Position numbers and translations under genes: made by a program
Shown here: one piece after another, positions 31,027 to 39,239 of the stretch
Layout of the letters: every line of letters begins with the position of its first letter
Position numbering within the stretch: the first letter of the stretch is position 1
Notes under the pieces: generated by a model
The model's input: the letters and a program-made list of their open reading frames with translations, nothing else
Told to the model about the DNA's origin: nothing
The model's database searches: none
Source of the DNA: CAYQLT01 sp964418425
GTDB lineage: Bacteria; Bacillota; Limnochordia; Limnochordales; Geochordaceae
Direction: 5' to 3'
Assembly: GCA_964418425.1 (NCBI GenBank)
Contig: CAYQLT010000022.1
Coordinates: forward strand, 1 to 40,791
DNA: 40,791 nucleotides

Positions 31027-33372
31027 ATGCCTTCCCCGGACTGCCATCCCTACCTGGCCAACTACACGCTTCTTGCCCCGGGTGCGCGCGGCCGGCGTCG
31101 CATCGATCTCGGCGGGTTGTGGGAGTTTCGCCCAGATCCCAACGGGGAGGGCAGGCGTGCGGGATACTGGGAAGTCGCCGACACGGGGCCTTGGTCGCGT
31201 ATGCGGGTTCCCGCACACTGGCAGGCAGAAGGCCTTGAATACCAGGGCAAGGCATGGTATCGGCGCCAGTTCGAGCCATGCGAGGTGGGTGCGGGACGCA
31301 GGCTGTTCCTGGTCTTCGAGGGCGTGGACTATTGGGCCAGGGTCTGGCTGAACGGCACCTTCCTCGGCGCGCACGAGGGGGGGTACTTCGGATTCGAGTT
31401 CGACGTGACGGAACGGGTCCAGGCTCACACCGCCAACCTTCTAGTGGTGGAAGTGGATTGTCCGATGAATGCCCACCCGGAGGCCAAGCGAATGGTGAAG
31501 GGCGCCATCTCTCACTGGGACTGCATCCCTCAGCGGCAGGGGCCGCTGCCGGGCTTCACGGACCTCCCCTGGTATCCTCACCCGGTCTTGAATCCGGGGG
31601 GTATCTGGGGTGCGGTGTACCTGGAGGACCGCCCGGCCGTCCACGTGAGCGCGGTGAAAGTCGACACCCGGATTCTCGACGGGGGCGCGGCCGCGGATGT
31701 GAACGTCACGGTCTTGCTGCGCAACGCCAGCGCGGGGCATCGCAACGTGACCCTGGTGCTGGACGTGGCCCCCGCCAACTTCCAGGGCGGCGAAGGGATT
31801 CGGGCGCAGCGCGAGGTAGGATTGCCCCCTGGGGAGCAGCCCGTGGAGTTCCGTCTGCGGCTGCTGGAACCCCGGCTATGGTGGAGCTGGGACCAAGGGT
31901 TTCCCCACCTGTACGGCCTGACGGTCCGCCTGGAGCGGTGCGAGCGAGCGGAACCGCAGCCACAGGCTCTACCCACGTTGCCGGAGTCGCTCGCAGCCGG
32001 GCAGGAGTCGACGTTCGAGGGCGGCGGGCACGGTGGCGCGGGCGAGGCGGCCGTGGCCGTCGACGCCGTCTTCACCCGCTTTGGGGTGCGGGAGGTGCGC
32101 CGGGGGCCCGACTGGGACCTCTACCTGAACGGCCGGCGCTTCTTCGTCCGGGGAACCAATTACCTGTCGAGGCTGTTCATGTCCGCAGCTACTCCCGAAC
32201 TGTACGACCGGCACCTGGGGTGGGTGCGGGAACTCGGCATGAACCTGGTGCGCGTGTTTGCCCACGTGGAGCTCCCTTATTTCTACGCCCGCTGCGACGA
32301 GCTGGGCATCCTGGTTTACCAAGACCTTCCTCTCCAGTGGGGCTACGAGCAGTCTCCCGAGGTGCGGGCGGCAGCCTTGGCCACAGCGGAACAGATGATC
32401 ACGGCGTTGGGCAGCCATCCCTGCGTCATCATTTGGTGCTGTCACTCCGAACCTCGACTCCCGGACTGGCTGGGACTGACCCGGGCGGTGTTCGCTCGGG
32501 TCGCGGAGCTGGACCCCAGCCGCATTTTGGTGAAGGCCTCGGTCTTTGCGCCCGTGGACGGACTCTCCAACGAGGAACAGGGTGAGGAGGCGTTCGAGGC
32601 GTATCGGCGAACGGCGCTGACGGTGCCCTGGGTAGGCTGGTACTGGGACCAGGTCGAAGACGTCGAGAAGTACGCACCCCGCTTCATCTCGGAGATGGGG
32701 GCCCAGGCGGTGCCCGACGTGGAAAGTCTCCGGGAGATGCTGCCGGAGGCTGCCCTTTGGCCTGCGGACTGGGAGAAGTGGAAGCACCTGGGCTTCCAAC
32801 TGGAGGTGTACCGCCAGCATCTGGGAGAGCCACCGCCCAGGCTCGACGCGTTGATCGCGCGCAGCCAGGCGTATCAGGCGAGGCTGCTCAAGTCCCTCGT
32901 GGAAGCTTTTCGTCGCAAGAAATACCGGCCCGTCAATTCCGTCATCCAGTTTACCCTCACCGACTGCGCGCCGGTGATCAGCTGGTCGGTGGTTGACTTC
33001 TTCGGCCGGCGCAAATTGGGGTTCCACGTGCTCCGGACCGTGATGCAGCCGGTGCTGGTGAGCATCCAGGTTCGGGGGGAGAGCCGTGTGCAGGCGTCGC
33101 CGGTGGACGTGAACCTCTGGGTCATCAACGACTACCCTCACGGATTCGGAGGAGCCTATCTGGAATGGGAGGTTTTGGGGCCTGAGGGGTTTCGTCGCTT
33201 TGGCGGCCGCAGGGTCCTCGACATACCGCCGGACTGTGCGCTCGAAGGGGTCGAACGGTTCACCTTGCGCTTTCCCCGGCCGGGTCGCTACCGCATTCGG
33301 GCGGTCCTACACAATGCAGCCGGCGGGCGCCTAGCCGCCAACGAAAGCGAAGTCCACGTGAGAGAGTCGTGA
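31027..33372 (+). CDS. Glycoside hydrolase family 2 (beta-glycosidase)
   Basis: Cytoplasmic retaining beta-glycosidase; no signal peptide. 781 residues. The N-terminal sugar-binding domain has IDLGGLWEFRPDP, AWYRRQFEP and VDYWARVWLNGTFLGAHEGG followed by YFGFEFDV; then an immunoglobulin-like domain and the TIM barrel (FFVRGTNYLSR, GMNLVRVFAHVELP). The expected acid/base is E475 in HPCVIIWCCHSEP, where the usual N-E is S-E; the expected nucleophile is E556 in FISEMGAQ. It is the last gene of the sugar cassette, 6 bases after permease 2, so it probably splits the imported oligosaccharide. The substrate (galactoside, mannoside or glucuronide) cannot be told. The Asn-to-Ser change beside the acid/base is unusual for the family. 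Confidence 0.88.
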   Translation: MPSPDCHPYLANYTLLAPGARGRRRIDLGGLWEFRPDPNGEGRRAGYWEVADTGPWSRMRVPAHWQAEGLEYQGKAWYRRQFEPCEVGAGRRLFLVFEGVDYWARVWLNGTFLGAHEGGYFGFEFDVTERVQAHTANLLVVEVDCPMNAHPEAKRMVKGAISHWDCIPQRQGPLPGFTDLPWYPHPVLNPGGIWGAVYLEDRPAVHVSAVKVDTRILDGGAAADVNVTVLLRNASAGHRNVTLVLDVAPANFQGGEGIRAQREVGLPPGEQPVEFRLRLLEPRLWWSWDQGFPHLYGLTVRLERCERAEPQPQALPTLPESLAAGQESTFEGGGHGGAGEAAVAVDAVFTRFGVREVRRGPDWDLYLNGRRFFVRGTNYLSRLFMSAATPELYDRHLGWVRELGMNLVRVFAHVELPYFYARCDELGILVYQDLPLQWGYEQSPEVRAAALATAEQMITALGSHPCVIIWCCHSEPRLPDWLGLTRAVFARVAELDPSRILVKASVFAPVDGLSNEEQGEEAFEAYRRTALTVPWVGWYWDQVEDVEKYAPRFISEMGAQAVPDVESLREMLPEAALWPADWEKWKHLGFQLEVYRQHLGEPPPRLDALIARSQAYQARLLKSLVEAFRRKKYRPVNSVIQFTLTDCAPVISWSVVDFFGRRKLGFHVLRTVMQPVLVSIQVRGESRVQASPVDVNLWVINDYPHGFGGAYLEWEVLGPEGFRRFGGRRVLDIPPDCALEGVERFTLRFPRPGRYRIRAVLHNAAGGRLAANESEVHVRES

Positions 33373-33397
33373 GGTCAGGAGTCCCTCGCGTGGATCC

Positions 33398-33595
33398 TTC
33401 CAGCACCTTCGGCATGCGTACGCGACGTTCCCGCTCAAGCAGGGAGTGCATCCCAAAATCGTCCAGGCAATCCTTAGGCAAGCCCGTATCGAGGTGACTC
33501 TTGACCTGTATTCCGACGTCCTGCTCGGGATGGACCAGCAGGCGATCCGCAAGCTGGACTCGCTGCTGCGGACCGCCCCGCCCGCCCACGATTGA
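33398..33595 (+). pseudogene. Tyrosine recombinase (integrase) C-terminal remnant
   Basis: 66-codon frame reading FQHLRHAYATFPLKQGVHPK, IVQAILRQARIEVTLDLYSD and VLLGMDQQAIRKLDSLLRTA before the stop. This matches the C-terminal catalytic part of phage/ICE integrases. The motif II arginine and the nucleophile tyrosine remain, but the HxxR histidine reads Gln, and the third histidine in the GHS-type segment reads Gln in RQA. The N-terminal two thirds are absent. It lies about 145 bases from the 3' end of tRNA-Cys, the usual arrangement for an integrated element. Confidence 0.8.
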
Positions 33596-33619
33596 CCGCT
33601 GCGACCGCGGCCTTCACCT

Positions 33620-33662
33620 GCCGGCCCCCCGGATACCCTACCGCCCGGGGGCCGGCCTTTTT
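33620..33662 (+). terminator. Rho-independent terminator
   Basis: GCCGGCCCCC (33620-33629) and GGGGGCCGGC (33647-33656) with a 17-base loop, then CTTTTT. It ends plus-strand transcription from the sugar cassette and integrase remnant before the opposing tRNA. Confidence 0.85.
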
Positions 33663-33712
33663 GCCAAACCCGGGTTTGGCAATCGGTTTGGCAAACCGCC
33701 CTTGTGCCAAAC
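33661..33712. repeat. Cluster of TTTGGC/GCCAAA palindromes next to tRNA-Cys
   Basis: 33661-33682 is a perfect 22-bp palindrome with TTGCCAAAC and GTTTGGCAA arms around CCGG; 33684-33698 is CGGTTTGGCAAACCG (7-bp arms about a central G); a third GCCAAAC lies at 33706-33712. They sit between the integrase remnant and the 3' end of tRNA-Cys, where recombination-protein binding sites would be expected. Confidence 0.8.
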
Positions 33713-33740
33713 CCCCGATCCCGCAAACCCTTGTCGTTAC

Positions 33741-33816
33741 TGGAGGCGGCGCCCGGACTCGAACCGGGGAATAGAGGTTTTGCAGACCTCCGCCTTAGCC
33801 CCTTGGCTACGCCGCC
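33741..33816 (-). tRNA. tRNA-Cys (GCA)
   Basis: 76 bases including encoded CCA. Acceptor stem GGCGGCG / CGCCGCC, anticodon stem-loop GAGGT-CTGCAAA-ACCTC with anticodon GCA, T-loop GTTCGAGTC and discriminator T. All four arms pair on inspection. Confidence 0.97.
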
Positions 33817-34017
33817 CCAGCGATACCGGCCGGGGTAATCGCACCGCCCCCGGCCCTGTTTGCTCGCCCAGCCTCATGATAAACGGGCGCTCTCCCGCCC
33901 GTCAACAGGCGCCGGGCTGCCGACGCACCTGCGGCAGGCGGCCCATCCGCCGTTTGTGCTCCGCCTCTCGGCCGTCCATCCCTCAGCCAGGCATCCGCCG
34001 CCCACCGGGCCTCACCG

Positions 34018-35232
34018 TCACTCGTACCACAGCGCCTCCACCGGATTCAACCGGGCCGCCCGCTGGGCCGGATACAGCCCGAACACCACCCCCACGGCCC
34101 CTGAGAACCCCACCGCCACCGCGACAGCCTCCACCGACACCACAAACGGAAACCCCAGACTTCTCGCCAACGCCCACGCGCCCACCCATCCGCCCGCCAG
34201 CCCCACGACGCCCCCAATCACGCTCAGGGCCGTCGCCTCGGCGAGAAACTGGCGGGAGATGTCCCGGCGCCGGGCACCCATGGCCATCCGGATGCCGATC
34301 TCCCGGGTTCGCTCGGCCACCGCCACCAGCATGACGTTCATGATGCCGATCCCGCCGACCACCAGGGCCACCCCGGCGATGGCCACCAGGAGCAGGGTCA
34401 TCGTGCCCGTCGCCTGCCCCAGCGCCGAAAGCAGCGCCTGCTGGCTGGCGACATTGACCAGCCCCGTCTCCCCCAGCCTGCGGGCAAACCAGAACTCCAG
34501 CTGGGCGATGGCCTCCTCCACCGGGATGCCGTCCCGCACCTGAACCAGATACGACCCCACCCGGTTTCGGGCAATCCCGCGCTCCACCAGCGTCTCGATG
34601 GGCATGTACACCTGCTGGTCAAAGTTGGTGAAGAACATGACACCCTTGGGCTCCATCACCCCAACCACCACGCCCGGAACCGCCCGCCCGGAGAAGACCA
34701 GGGTGATGCTCTGGCCGACCGGCAACTGATCCCCGAACAGCTGGGTCGCCACCTGGTGACCCAGCGCCACCGCCACCCGGCGGGCCTGGCCATCCCGAGG
34801 CTGGATGAACCTCCCCACCAGGGGGCGATAATTGAGGATGGTTCCGTAAGTGCCGGCGACGCCCACCACCGATGCGCTCAGGTTGGCCGAGCCCACCACC
34901 AGGGTGGCCCGGGTCTGTAGCATCGGAGCCACGGCCGACACGGCGGGCACCCCTTGCAATACCTGGTCGGCGAGCTCCACCGTAAGCGGTTCTGTGGTCT
35001 CGGCGGAGACCCGGCCCCCCGAGCCGACTCGAAAGGCCGGTGTGACGGTGACCAGGTTGGTTCCGAGCTCGGTGAGCTGCGCGGTGATGCGAAGCTGGGC
35101 CCCCTGTCCCAGGGAGACAAGGGTGATCACGGCCGCCACCCCGATGACGATACCCAGCACGGACAAAAAGGAGCGCATGCCCCCCGCCCGCACGCTGAGC
35201 AGCGCCTCTACCACCAACTCCCCGACTTTCAT
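34018..35232 (-). CDS. MacB/YknZ-like ABC transporter permease
   Basis: Membrane subunit of a mechanotransmission-type exporter. 404 residues from ATG 35232. The first membrane helix lies within RSFLSVLGIVIGVAAVITLV, followed by a large extracytoplasmic MacB domain (about residues 45-270; VTVTPAFRVGSGG, VVGVAGTYGTILNYRPLVG, GHQVATQLFG) and an FtsX domain with three helices (LLLVAIAGVALVVGGIGIMN, ALSVIGGVVGLAGGWVGAWA, VAVAVGFSGAVGVVFGLYPA). The RTREIGIRMAMGARRRDI segment after helix 2 and AARLNPVEAL at the C-terminus are hallmarks. The ATPase is a separate gene, as in Bacillus YknYZ, instead of being fused as in E. coli MacB. Last gene of the export operon. Confidence 0.93.
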   Translation of the reverse strand: MKVGELVVEALLSVRAGGMRSFLSVLGIVIGVAAVITLVSLGQGAQLRITAQLTELGTNLVTVTPAFRVGSGGRVSAETTEPLTVELADQVLQGVPAVSAVAPMLQTRATLVVGSANLSASVVGVAGTYGTILNYRPLVGRFIQPRDGQARRVAVALGHQVATQLFGDQLPVGQSITLVFSGRAVPGVVVGVMEPKGVMFFTNFDQQVYMPIETLVERGIARNRVGSYLVQVRDGIPVEEAIAQLEFWFARRLGETGLVNVASQQALLSALGQATGTMTLLLVAIAGVALVVGGIGIMNVMLVAVAERTREIGIRMAMGARRRDISRQFLAEATALSVIGGVVGLAGGWVGAWALARSLGFPFVVSVEAVAVAVGFSGAVGVVFGLYPAQRAARLNPVEALWYE

Positions 35233-35285
35233 GGCCCTCCCCCCGGCGCGGCACGGCGGCCTCTACCCGCCGGCCTGCGCTGCCC

Positions 35286-36104
35286 CTACCCGTGGGCCTG
35301 CGCCGACCCGTCGCCGGCTCCGGCCGCTGTTCCGTCGGCCGAACTCTCCAACTGCCCGTCTCGGACCCGCACGATGCGCCGGGCGCGGCCAGCCACCTCC
35401 GGGTCGTGCGTGACCACGACCACGGTGTGACCCCGGCGGTGCAGCTCCTCAAAGATGGCCAGAATCTGCGCCCCACTGGCAGAATCCAGGTTTCCTGTCG
35501 GCTCGTCCGCCAGTATGACCGCAGGCTCGCACACCAGCGCCCGAGCGATGGCCACCCGCTGGCGCTCGCCCCCGGACAGCTGCGCCGGCAGATGGCTGAG
35601 CCGGTGCGCCATGCCGACCCTCTCCAGCACCTCCAGCGCCCGGGCCCGCCGGCGCCCCCGTGGCGCCCCGGCGTAAATCATGGGCCACTCCACGTTGCGA
35701 AGCACTGTCTGGCGGGGGATGAGATGAAACTGTTGAAAGACGAACCCTATTTTCCGGTTGCGCACCCGGGCCAGTTCAGGCTCCGGCAGCCGGGAGACGT
35801 CCCGCCCTTCCAGCAGCAGCTGTCCGGAAGTGGGCCGATCCAAACAGCCCAGCAGGTGCAGCATGGTCGACTTTCCCGAGCCGGAAGGCCCCATGATGGC
35901 CACGAACTCCCCGGCCCCGATGCGCAGGTTCACCCCGCGAAGCGCGTGAACGGCCGTTTCGCCCCGCCCGTAGACCTTGGTGACGTTCACCAGCTCGAGT
36001 ATGGGCGTCCCGTTGGGCGCTGCGGACGGTCTGCTGTCCGGGGACGCCGGACGCCGTTGGGCCGCACTCGACGAACCTGCGACGCCTAATGGCCAACACC
36101 CCAT
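35286..36104 (-). CDS. MacB/LolD-type ABC exporter ATPase
   Basis: Drives the adjacent permease. 272 residues. Walker A GPSGSGKST (72-80), Q-loop in FVFQQFHLIPRQ, signature LSGGERQRVAIARAL, Walker B VILADEPTGNLD and H-loop VVVTHD are all intact. An extra 33-residue N-terminal stretch precedes ILELVNVTKVYGRGETAVHAL and may be over-predicted, though no better start exists between. ATG 36104 is 2 bases after the adaptor stop; the permease begins 53 bases after this gene. Confidence 0.94.
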   Translation of the reverse strand: MGCWPLGVAGSSSAAQRRPASPDSRPSAAPNGTPILELVNVTKVYGRGETAVHALRGVNLRIGAGEFVAIMGPSGSGKSTMLHLLGCLDRPTSGQLLLEGRDVSRLPEPELARVRNRKIGFVFQQFHLIPRQTVLRNVEWPMIYAGAPRGRRRARALEVLERVGMAHRLSHLPAQLSGGERQRVAIARALVCEPAVILADEPTGNLDSASGAQILAIFEELHRRGHTVVVVTHDPEVAGRARRIVRVRDGQLESSADGTAAGAGDGSAQAHG

Positions 36105-36106
36105 CG

Positions 36107-37447
36107 TCAGTGACCCCCGGCGGTACGCGATGGCACCGGAGCCGACGTACCGCGGAATGGTCCGCCTCCCGGAGTCAAGCGAAATCCGAAGGGATTAGCG
36201 CCGGCGGTGGTGCCCGAGGGGTTCTGCCCACCGCTCGCCCCCCGCCACAGGGCGTAGTTGCTGGCGAGGACGCGGTCACCCTCCCGCAGCCCCGAGCGCA
36301 CCTCGACAAAACGCCCATCGCTCACCCCGAGCTGGACCGGCGTGGGAACCGCCTCCTCCCCCACCACCCGTGTCACCATCGGGCGGCCTCCGGCCTCCGT
36401 CACCGCCTCCTCGGGAACCGCCAAGACCCCCCGGGCATTCTCCACCTCGATGCGGGCGGTTACCGACATCCCGTGGCGCAGCCGTGGGTCCGAGCGCTCC
36501 AGGAGCACCACCACATCGAACAGCACGAGGTCGCCCTGGGTGCGGCCGGCGGTGGCGATGCGTTCGACCCGCCCGGGAAGCTCCAGGTCCGGGAAGGTCT
36601 TGGAGCGAACCGTCACCGCCTGCCCGGCCCGTACATGGGCGAGGTCCACCTCGTCGACCGCGACCTGCGCTTGCAGCGAGTTGAGGTCCACCAGCCAGGC
36701 CACCTGCTGTGCGGCGGTTACCTGGTCCCCGGGGCGGATGTCAAGTTGGGCGACAACCCCGTCAAACGGCGCGACGAGGCGTGTCGCCTCCAGGTTACGC
36801 CGGGCGGTCTCCAGGGCCAGCCGTTTTTCTTCGATTTGCGCTGTGGCCTTCTCCAGGCGGGCGGTCTCATATTCGTTTCTCGCCTTAACCAGAGCCAGCT
36901 GCTGGTCCACGTCCTCCAGAACGGCTAACAGGGTTCCTGCCTGGACAAACTGCCCCTCCTGAACGGCCACCGACTTTACCCGGCCTGCCACGCCGAAGTG
37001 CAGCTTTTGCTCCCGAGCTGCCACCAGCGACCCGGTCGCTTCCACGAACCGGTGGATGTCCATTCGCTGTACCGGAACAGCCTGAACTCCCGCCTGCGCC
37101 GACAGGCGCAACAGGTCGCGCCCCTGCACCTCGACCCGGTTGGGTAGCGAACCGGCCCCCAAAGCGTCCGGTCGCCCCGGCCCGCCGGGCTGCAGCGGCG
37201 ACTCGCCGCGACCGGAGGTCTGCTGCCGGGCAGCCGGCCCCGCTCTTCCCTGCGGGCCCGGCGTGGTCGGCGCCGCGCCTCCGGGCGAGGCCGTCGTCGG
37301 CCTCGCGGCGGAAATGATGCGCTCCGCGGAGCTGGGCCGGACCAGAAGCTCAGAGCGCCACAGGACGGTACCGCCCAGCGCCACCAGCACGGCCGCTACG
37401 GCCGCCACGACCACTCGCCTGACCGGCAGACCGCCTATTCGAGCCAT
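36107..37447 (-). CDS. HlyD/MacA-type periplasmic adaptor (membrane fusion protein)
   Basis: Links the inner-membrane exporter to an outer-membrane channel. 446 residues from ATG 37447. One N-terminal membrane helix (VVVAAVAAVLVALGGTVLW), then a Pro/Gly-rich linker of about 60 residues. The lipoyl/barrel-sandwich half-motif is GRVKSVAVQEGQFVQAGTLL; a helical hairpin (DVDQQLALVKARNEYETARL to RRNLEATRLVAPFDGVVAQL) follows. The beta-barrel domain has QVAVDEVDLAHVRAGQAVTV, and the membrane-proximal domain VLAVPEEAVTEAGGRPMV. The tail is Gly/Pro-rich. It follows the TolC-like genes after a tandem-repeat spacer. The hairpin is of moderate length, as in MacA. Confidence 0.92.
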   Translation of the reverse strand: MARIGGLPVRRVVVAAVAAVLVALGGTVLWRSELLVRPSSAERIISAARPTTASPGGAAPTTPGPQGRAGPAARQQTSGRGESPLQPGGPGRPDALGAGSLPNRVEVQGRDLLRLSAQAGVQAVPVQRMDIHRFVEATGSLVAAREQKLHFGVAGRVKSVAVQEGQFVQAGTLLAVLEDVDQQLALVKARNEYETARLEKATAQIEEKRLALETARRNLEATRLVAPFDGVVAQLDIRPGDQVTAAQQVAWLVDLNSLQAQVAVDEVDLAHVRAGQAVTVRSKTFPDLELPGRVERIATAGRTQGDLVLFDVVVLLERSDPRLRHGMSVTARIEVENARGVLAVPEEAVTEAGGRPMVTRVVGEEAVPTPVQLGVSDGRFVEVRSGLREGDRVLASNYALWRGASGGQNPSGTTAGANPFGFRLTPGGGPFRGTSAPVPSRTAGGH

Positions 37448-37490
37448 AACCGAACCCCCCGCGAGGAAGGCTACTCTCTTGTCAGGGTCC

Positions 37491-37600
37491 GCCGCCCACC
37501 GGCACGGCGCACCGCCCACCGGCACGGCGCACCGCCCACCGTTCCGTCGCATCGCCCGCCGACTCGTCGTGCCGCCCACTGGCGCGGCACCCCGCCTGAC
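37491..37600. repeat. 20-bp tandem repeat between TolC-like gene and adaptor gene
   Basis: Five consecutive 20-base units at 37491-37590 (gccgcccaccggcacggcgc and variants), the first two differing by one base, the others increasingly diverged, with a weak sixth at 37591-37610 running into the end of the upstream gene. The whole intergenic spacer between 37602 and 37447 is largely this repeat. Confidence 0.88.
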
Positions 37601-37601
37601 G

Positions 37602-39239
37602 TCACGATGCGCCGCCGACCCGAACTTGCAGGCGCTGAAGCTCCGCTTGCAACGTGGCGGCAGCCTCCACCAGGTCGAGAGCCGCTCGCGCGGCTGCGCG
37701 CTGCGCCTCCTCCAGCTCGGCCGCAGAAGCCGCCCCCTGCCGGGCCCGTACCTCGGCCACTGCCTGGGAAAGTTCGGCCTGGTCGAGGGCAGCCCGGGCG
37801 GCGAAGACGTTGAGGGCAGCTTGCCCCATGGCGTGCCAGCGCAGCTCCAGGTCGTCGGCCACCGTGCGGGCAGCATCGGTCAATGCCAGCTCCGCCTCTT
37901 CGACGGAGCGGCGCGCCTGCTCCTCGTCCGCCCGCCGGGCCCCCCCGTCCAGCAGCGTGAGGCGGGCCGACAAACCCACCGACCAGGAGGTGCTTGGGCC
38001 TGTCGAAGAGGCGCCCCCGCTGCGGGATTCGGAGGTCTGCGTGCCCACAAAGACCGAGGCGCTCCCCCAGTTCGCCTGCGTCGCCTGCAGCTGGCGGCGG
38101 GCCAGAACAAGCCGGGATCGGGCAAGGGTTACCTCGGCGGACTCCTCCACCACCCGCTGCTTGACGGGCTGCGGCAGCGCCGGCACCTCCAGCACCAGGC
38201 CCATCTCGCCGGCGGATTCGGGTGGCCACGGCGGCGAGCCCGGGAGCAAGCCGCTCAGGACTTCCCGGGTCAGGGAAAGCGCCCGGCTGGCCTCCCGGCG
38301 GGCGTATGCCCGCAGTTCCTCGCTTGACGCAGGCGGAAGAGGGGTGATGTCGCCCGCCGAGCGGCCCAGGGCTTGCTCGGCGGAACGGAGCGCGCTGGCC
38401 GCCTGCTGCACCGAGGCAGCCGCCCGCTGGGCCACGGCACGGGCCTGCAAAACCGCGTCCTCACCCACGAGGCCTGCCTGGCGCTGGGCAACTGCCCTCT
38501 CCACCTGTCCGAGGGCAGCTTCCAGCTCCCAGCGAGCCACCGCCAGCTGCGCCGCCCGGACGCGAAGGCGAGCATACCAAAGCCGCCCGTCGATGGAGGC
38601 CTGGCGGCGGGCCTCGGCGAGGCCGCGCTCGGCGTCCAGCAGGTCCAGCCGTGACTGCTCCGCCGAGAGGTTTCGGCTAGTGGCATTCGGCGGCGGCCAC
38701 ACAGTCCAGCTGGCATCGAGCCTGGCGACCTGCCCGCTCACCCGCTGCTGTGAGCTTTGGAGCAAGTCAGGCCCCGAGGTGACCCGGGTGTCCTCGGCTA
38801 CGCGAACGGTGGCCGTGAAGGTCAACGGCGCGATCGGGCTCCATGCGACGGTGGCCGTCCCGTCGCTGCCCGCCGAGGCCACCGCCAGACCGGAAAGCCC
38901 GTCCCGCGCCGCCCACTCCATGCTGGTGGACAGGCTGAGGGTCGGCGAGGAAGCCACCTCCACGCGCCTGCGAAACTCCAGGCGTGCCGCATCCAGCCTC
39001 GCCTGAGCCTGGCGAACCTGCCGGGCGGACTCCACGTACGCCCGCACGGCCGCTTCCAGCTCCGGCCCGCCGTCGTCGGCCGCCCGGGCACAGCCGACCG
39101 TCAGGCCCACCGCCAGGATGGCCACACCGGCCCTGTACAGGATCGGCCGGAGCCTTGCGAGGCGCGCCGGCGCACCCCGGCCGGCGGCGGCTTGTTGCGA
39201 GACCGTAACGGGGCGCCGGCAAGCCTGGGGTGCGGTCAT
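37602..39239 (-). CDS. TolC-family outer-membrane efflux protein with barrel strands
   Basis: Outer-membrane channel component. 545 residues; signal sequence AGVAILAVGLTVGCARA, possibly a lipoprotein Cys. The first repeat has helices flanking a strand-rich segment (SSPTLSLSTSMEWAARD, TATVAWSPIAPLTFTATVRV, GQVARLDASWTVWPP). The second has the classical strand pair SASVFVGTQTSES and STSWSVGLSARLTLLDGGAR, then long helices (VADDLELRWHAMGQAALNVF). This is the standard TolC plan and implies an outer membrane. ATG 39239 overlaps the stop of the preceding TolC-like gene by ATGA. Confidence 0.88.
   Translation of the reverse strand: MTAPQACRRPVTVSQQAAAGRGAPARLARLRPILYRAGVAILAVGLTVGCARAADDGGPELEAAVRAYVESARQVRQAQARLDAARLEFRRRVEVASSPTLSLSTSMEWAARDGLSGLAVASAGSDGTATVAWSPIAPLTFTATVRVAEDTRVTSGPDLLQSSQQRVSGQVARLDASWTVWPPPNATSRNLSAEQSRLDLLDAERGLAEARRQASIDGRLWYARLRVRAAQLAVARWELEAALGQVERAVAQRQAGLVGEDAVLQARAVAQRAAASVQQAASALRSAEQALGRSAGDITPLPPASSEELRAYARREASRALSLTREVLSGLLPGSPPWPPESAGEMGLVLEVPALPQPVKQRVVEESAEVTLARSRLVLARRQLQATQANWGSASVFVGTQTSESRSGGASSTGPSTSWSVGLSARLTLLDGGARRADEEQARRSVEEAELALTDAARTVADDLELRWHAMGQAALNVFAARAALDQAELSQAVAEVRARQGAASAAELEEAQRAAARAALDLVEAAATLQAELQRLQVRVGGAS

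Noticed and set aside
33741..33816. Duplicated tRNA-Cys 3' end (att site) elsewhere in the window
   Set aside because: I searched by eye for the last 20 bases of the tRNA and found no second copy.
37491..37610. Possible CRISPR array
   Set aside because: Units are contiguous 20-mers without spacers.
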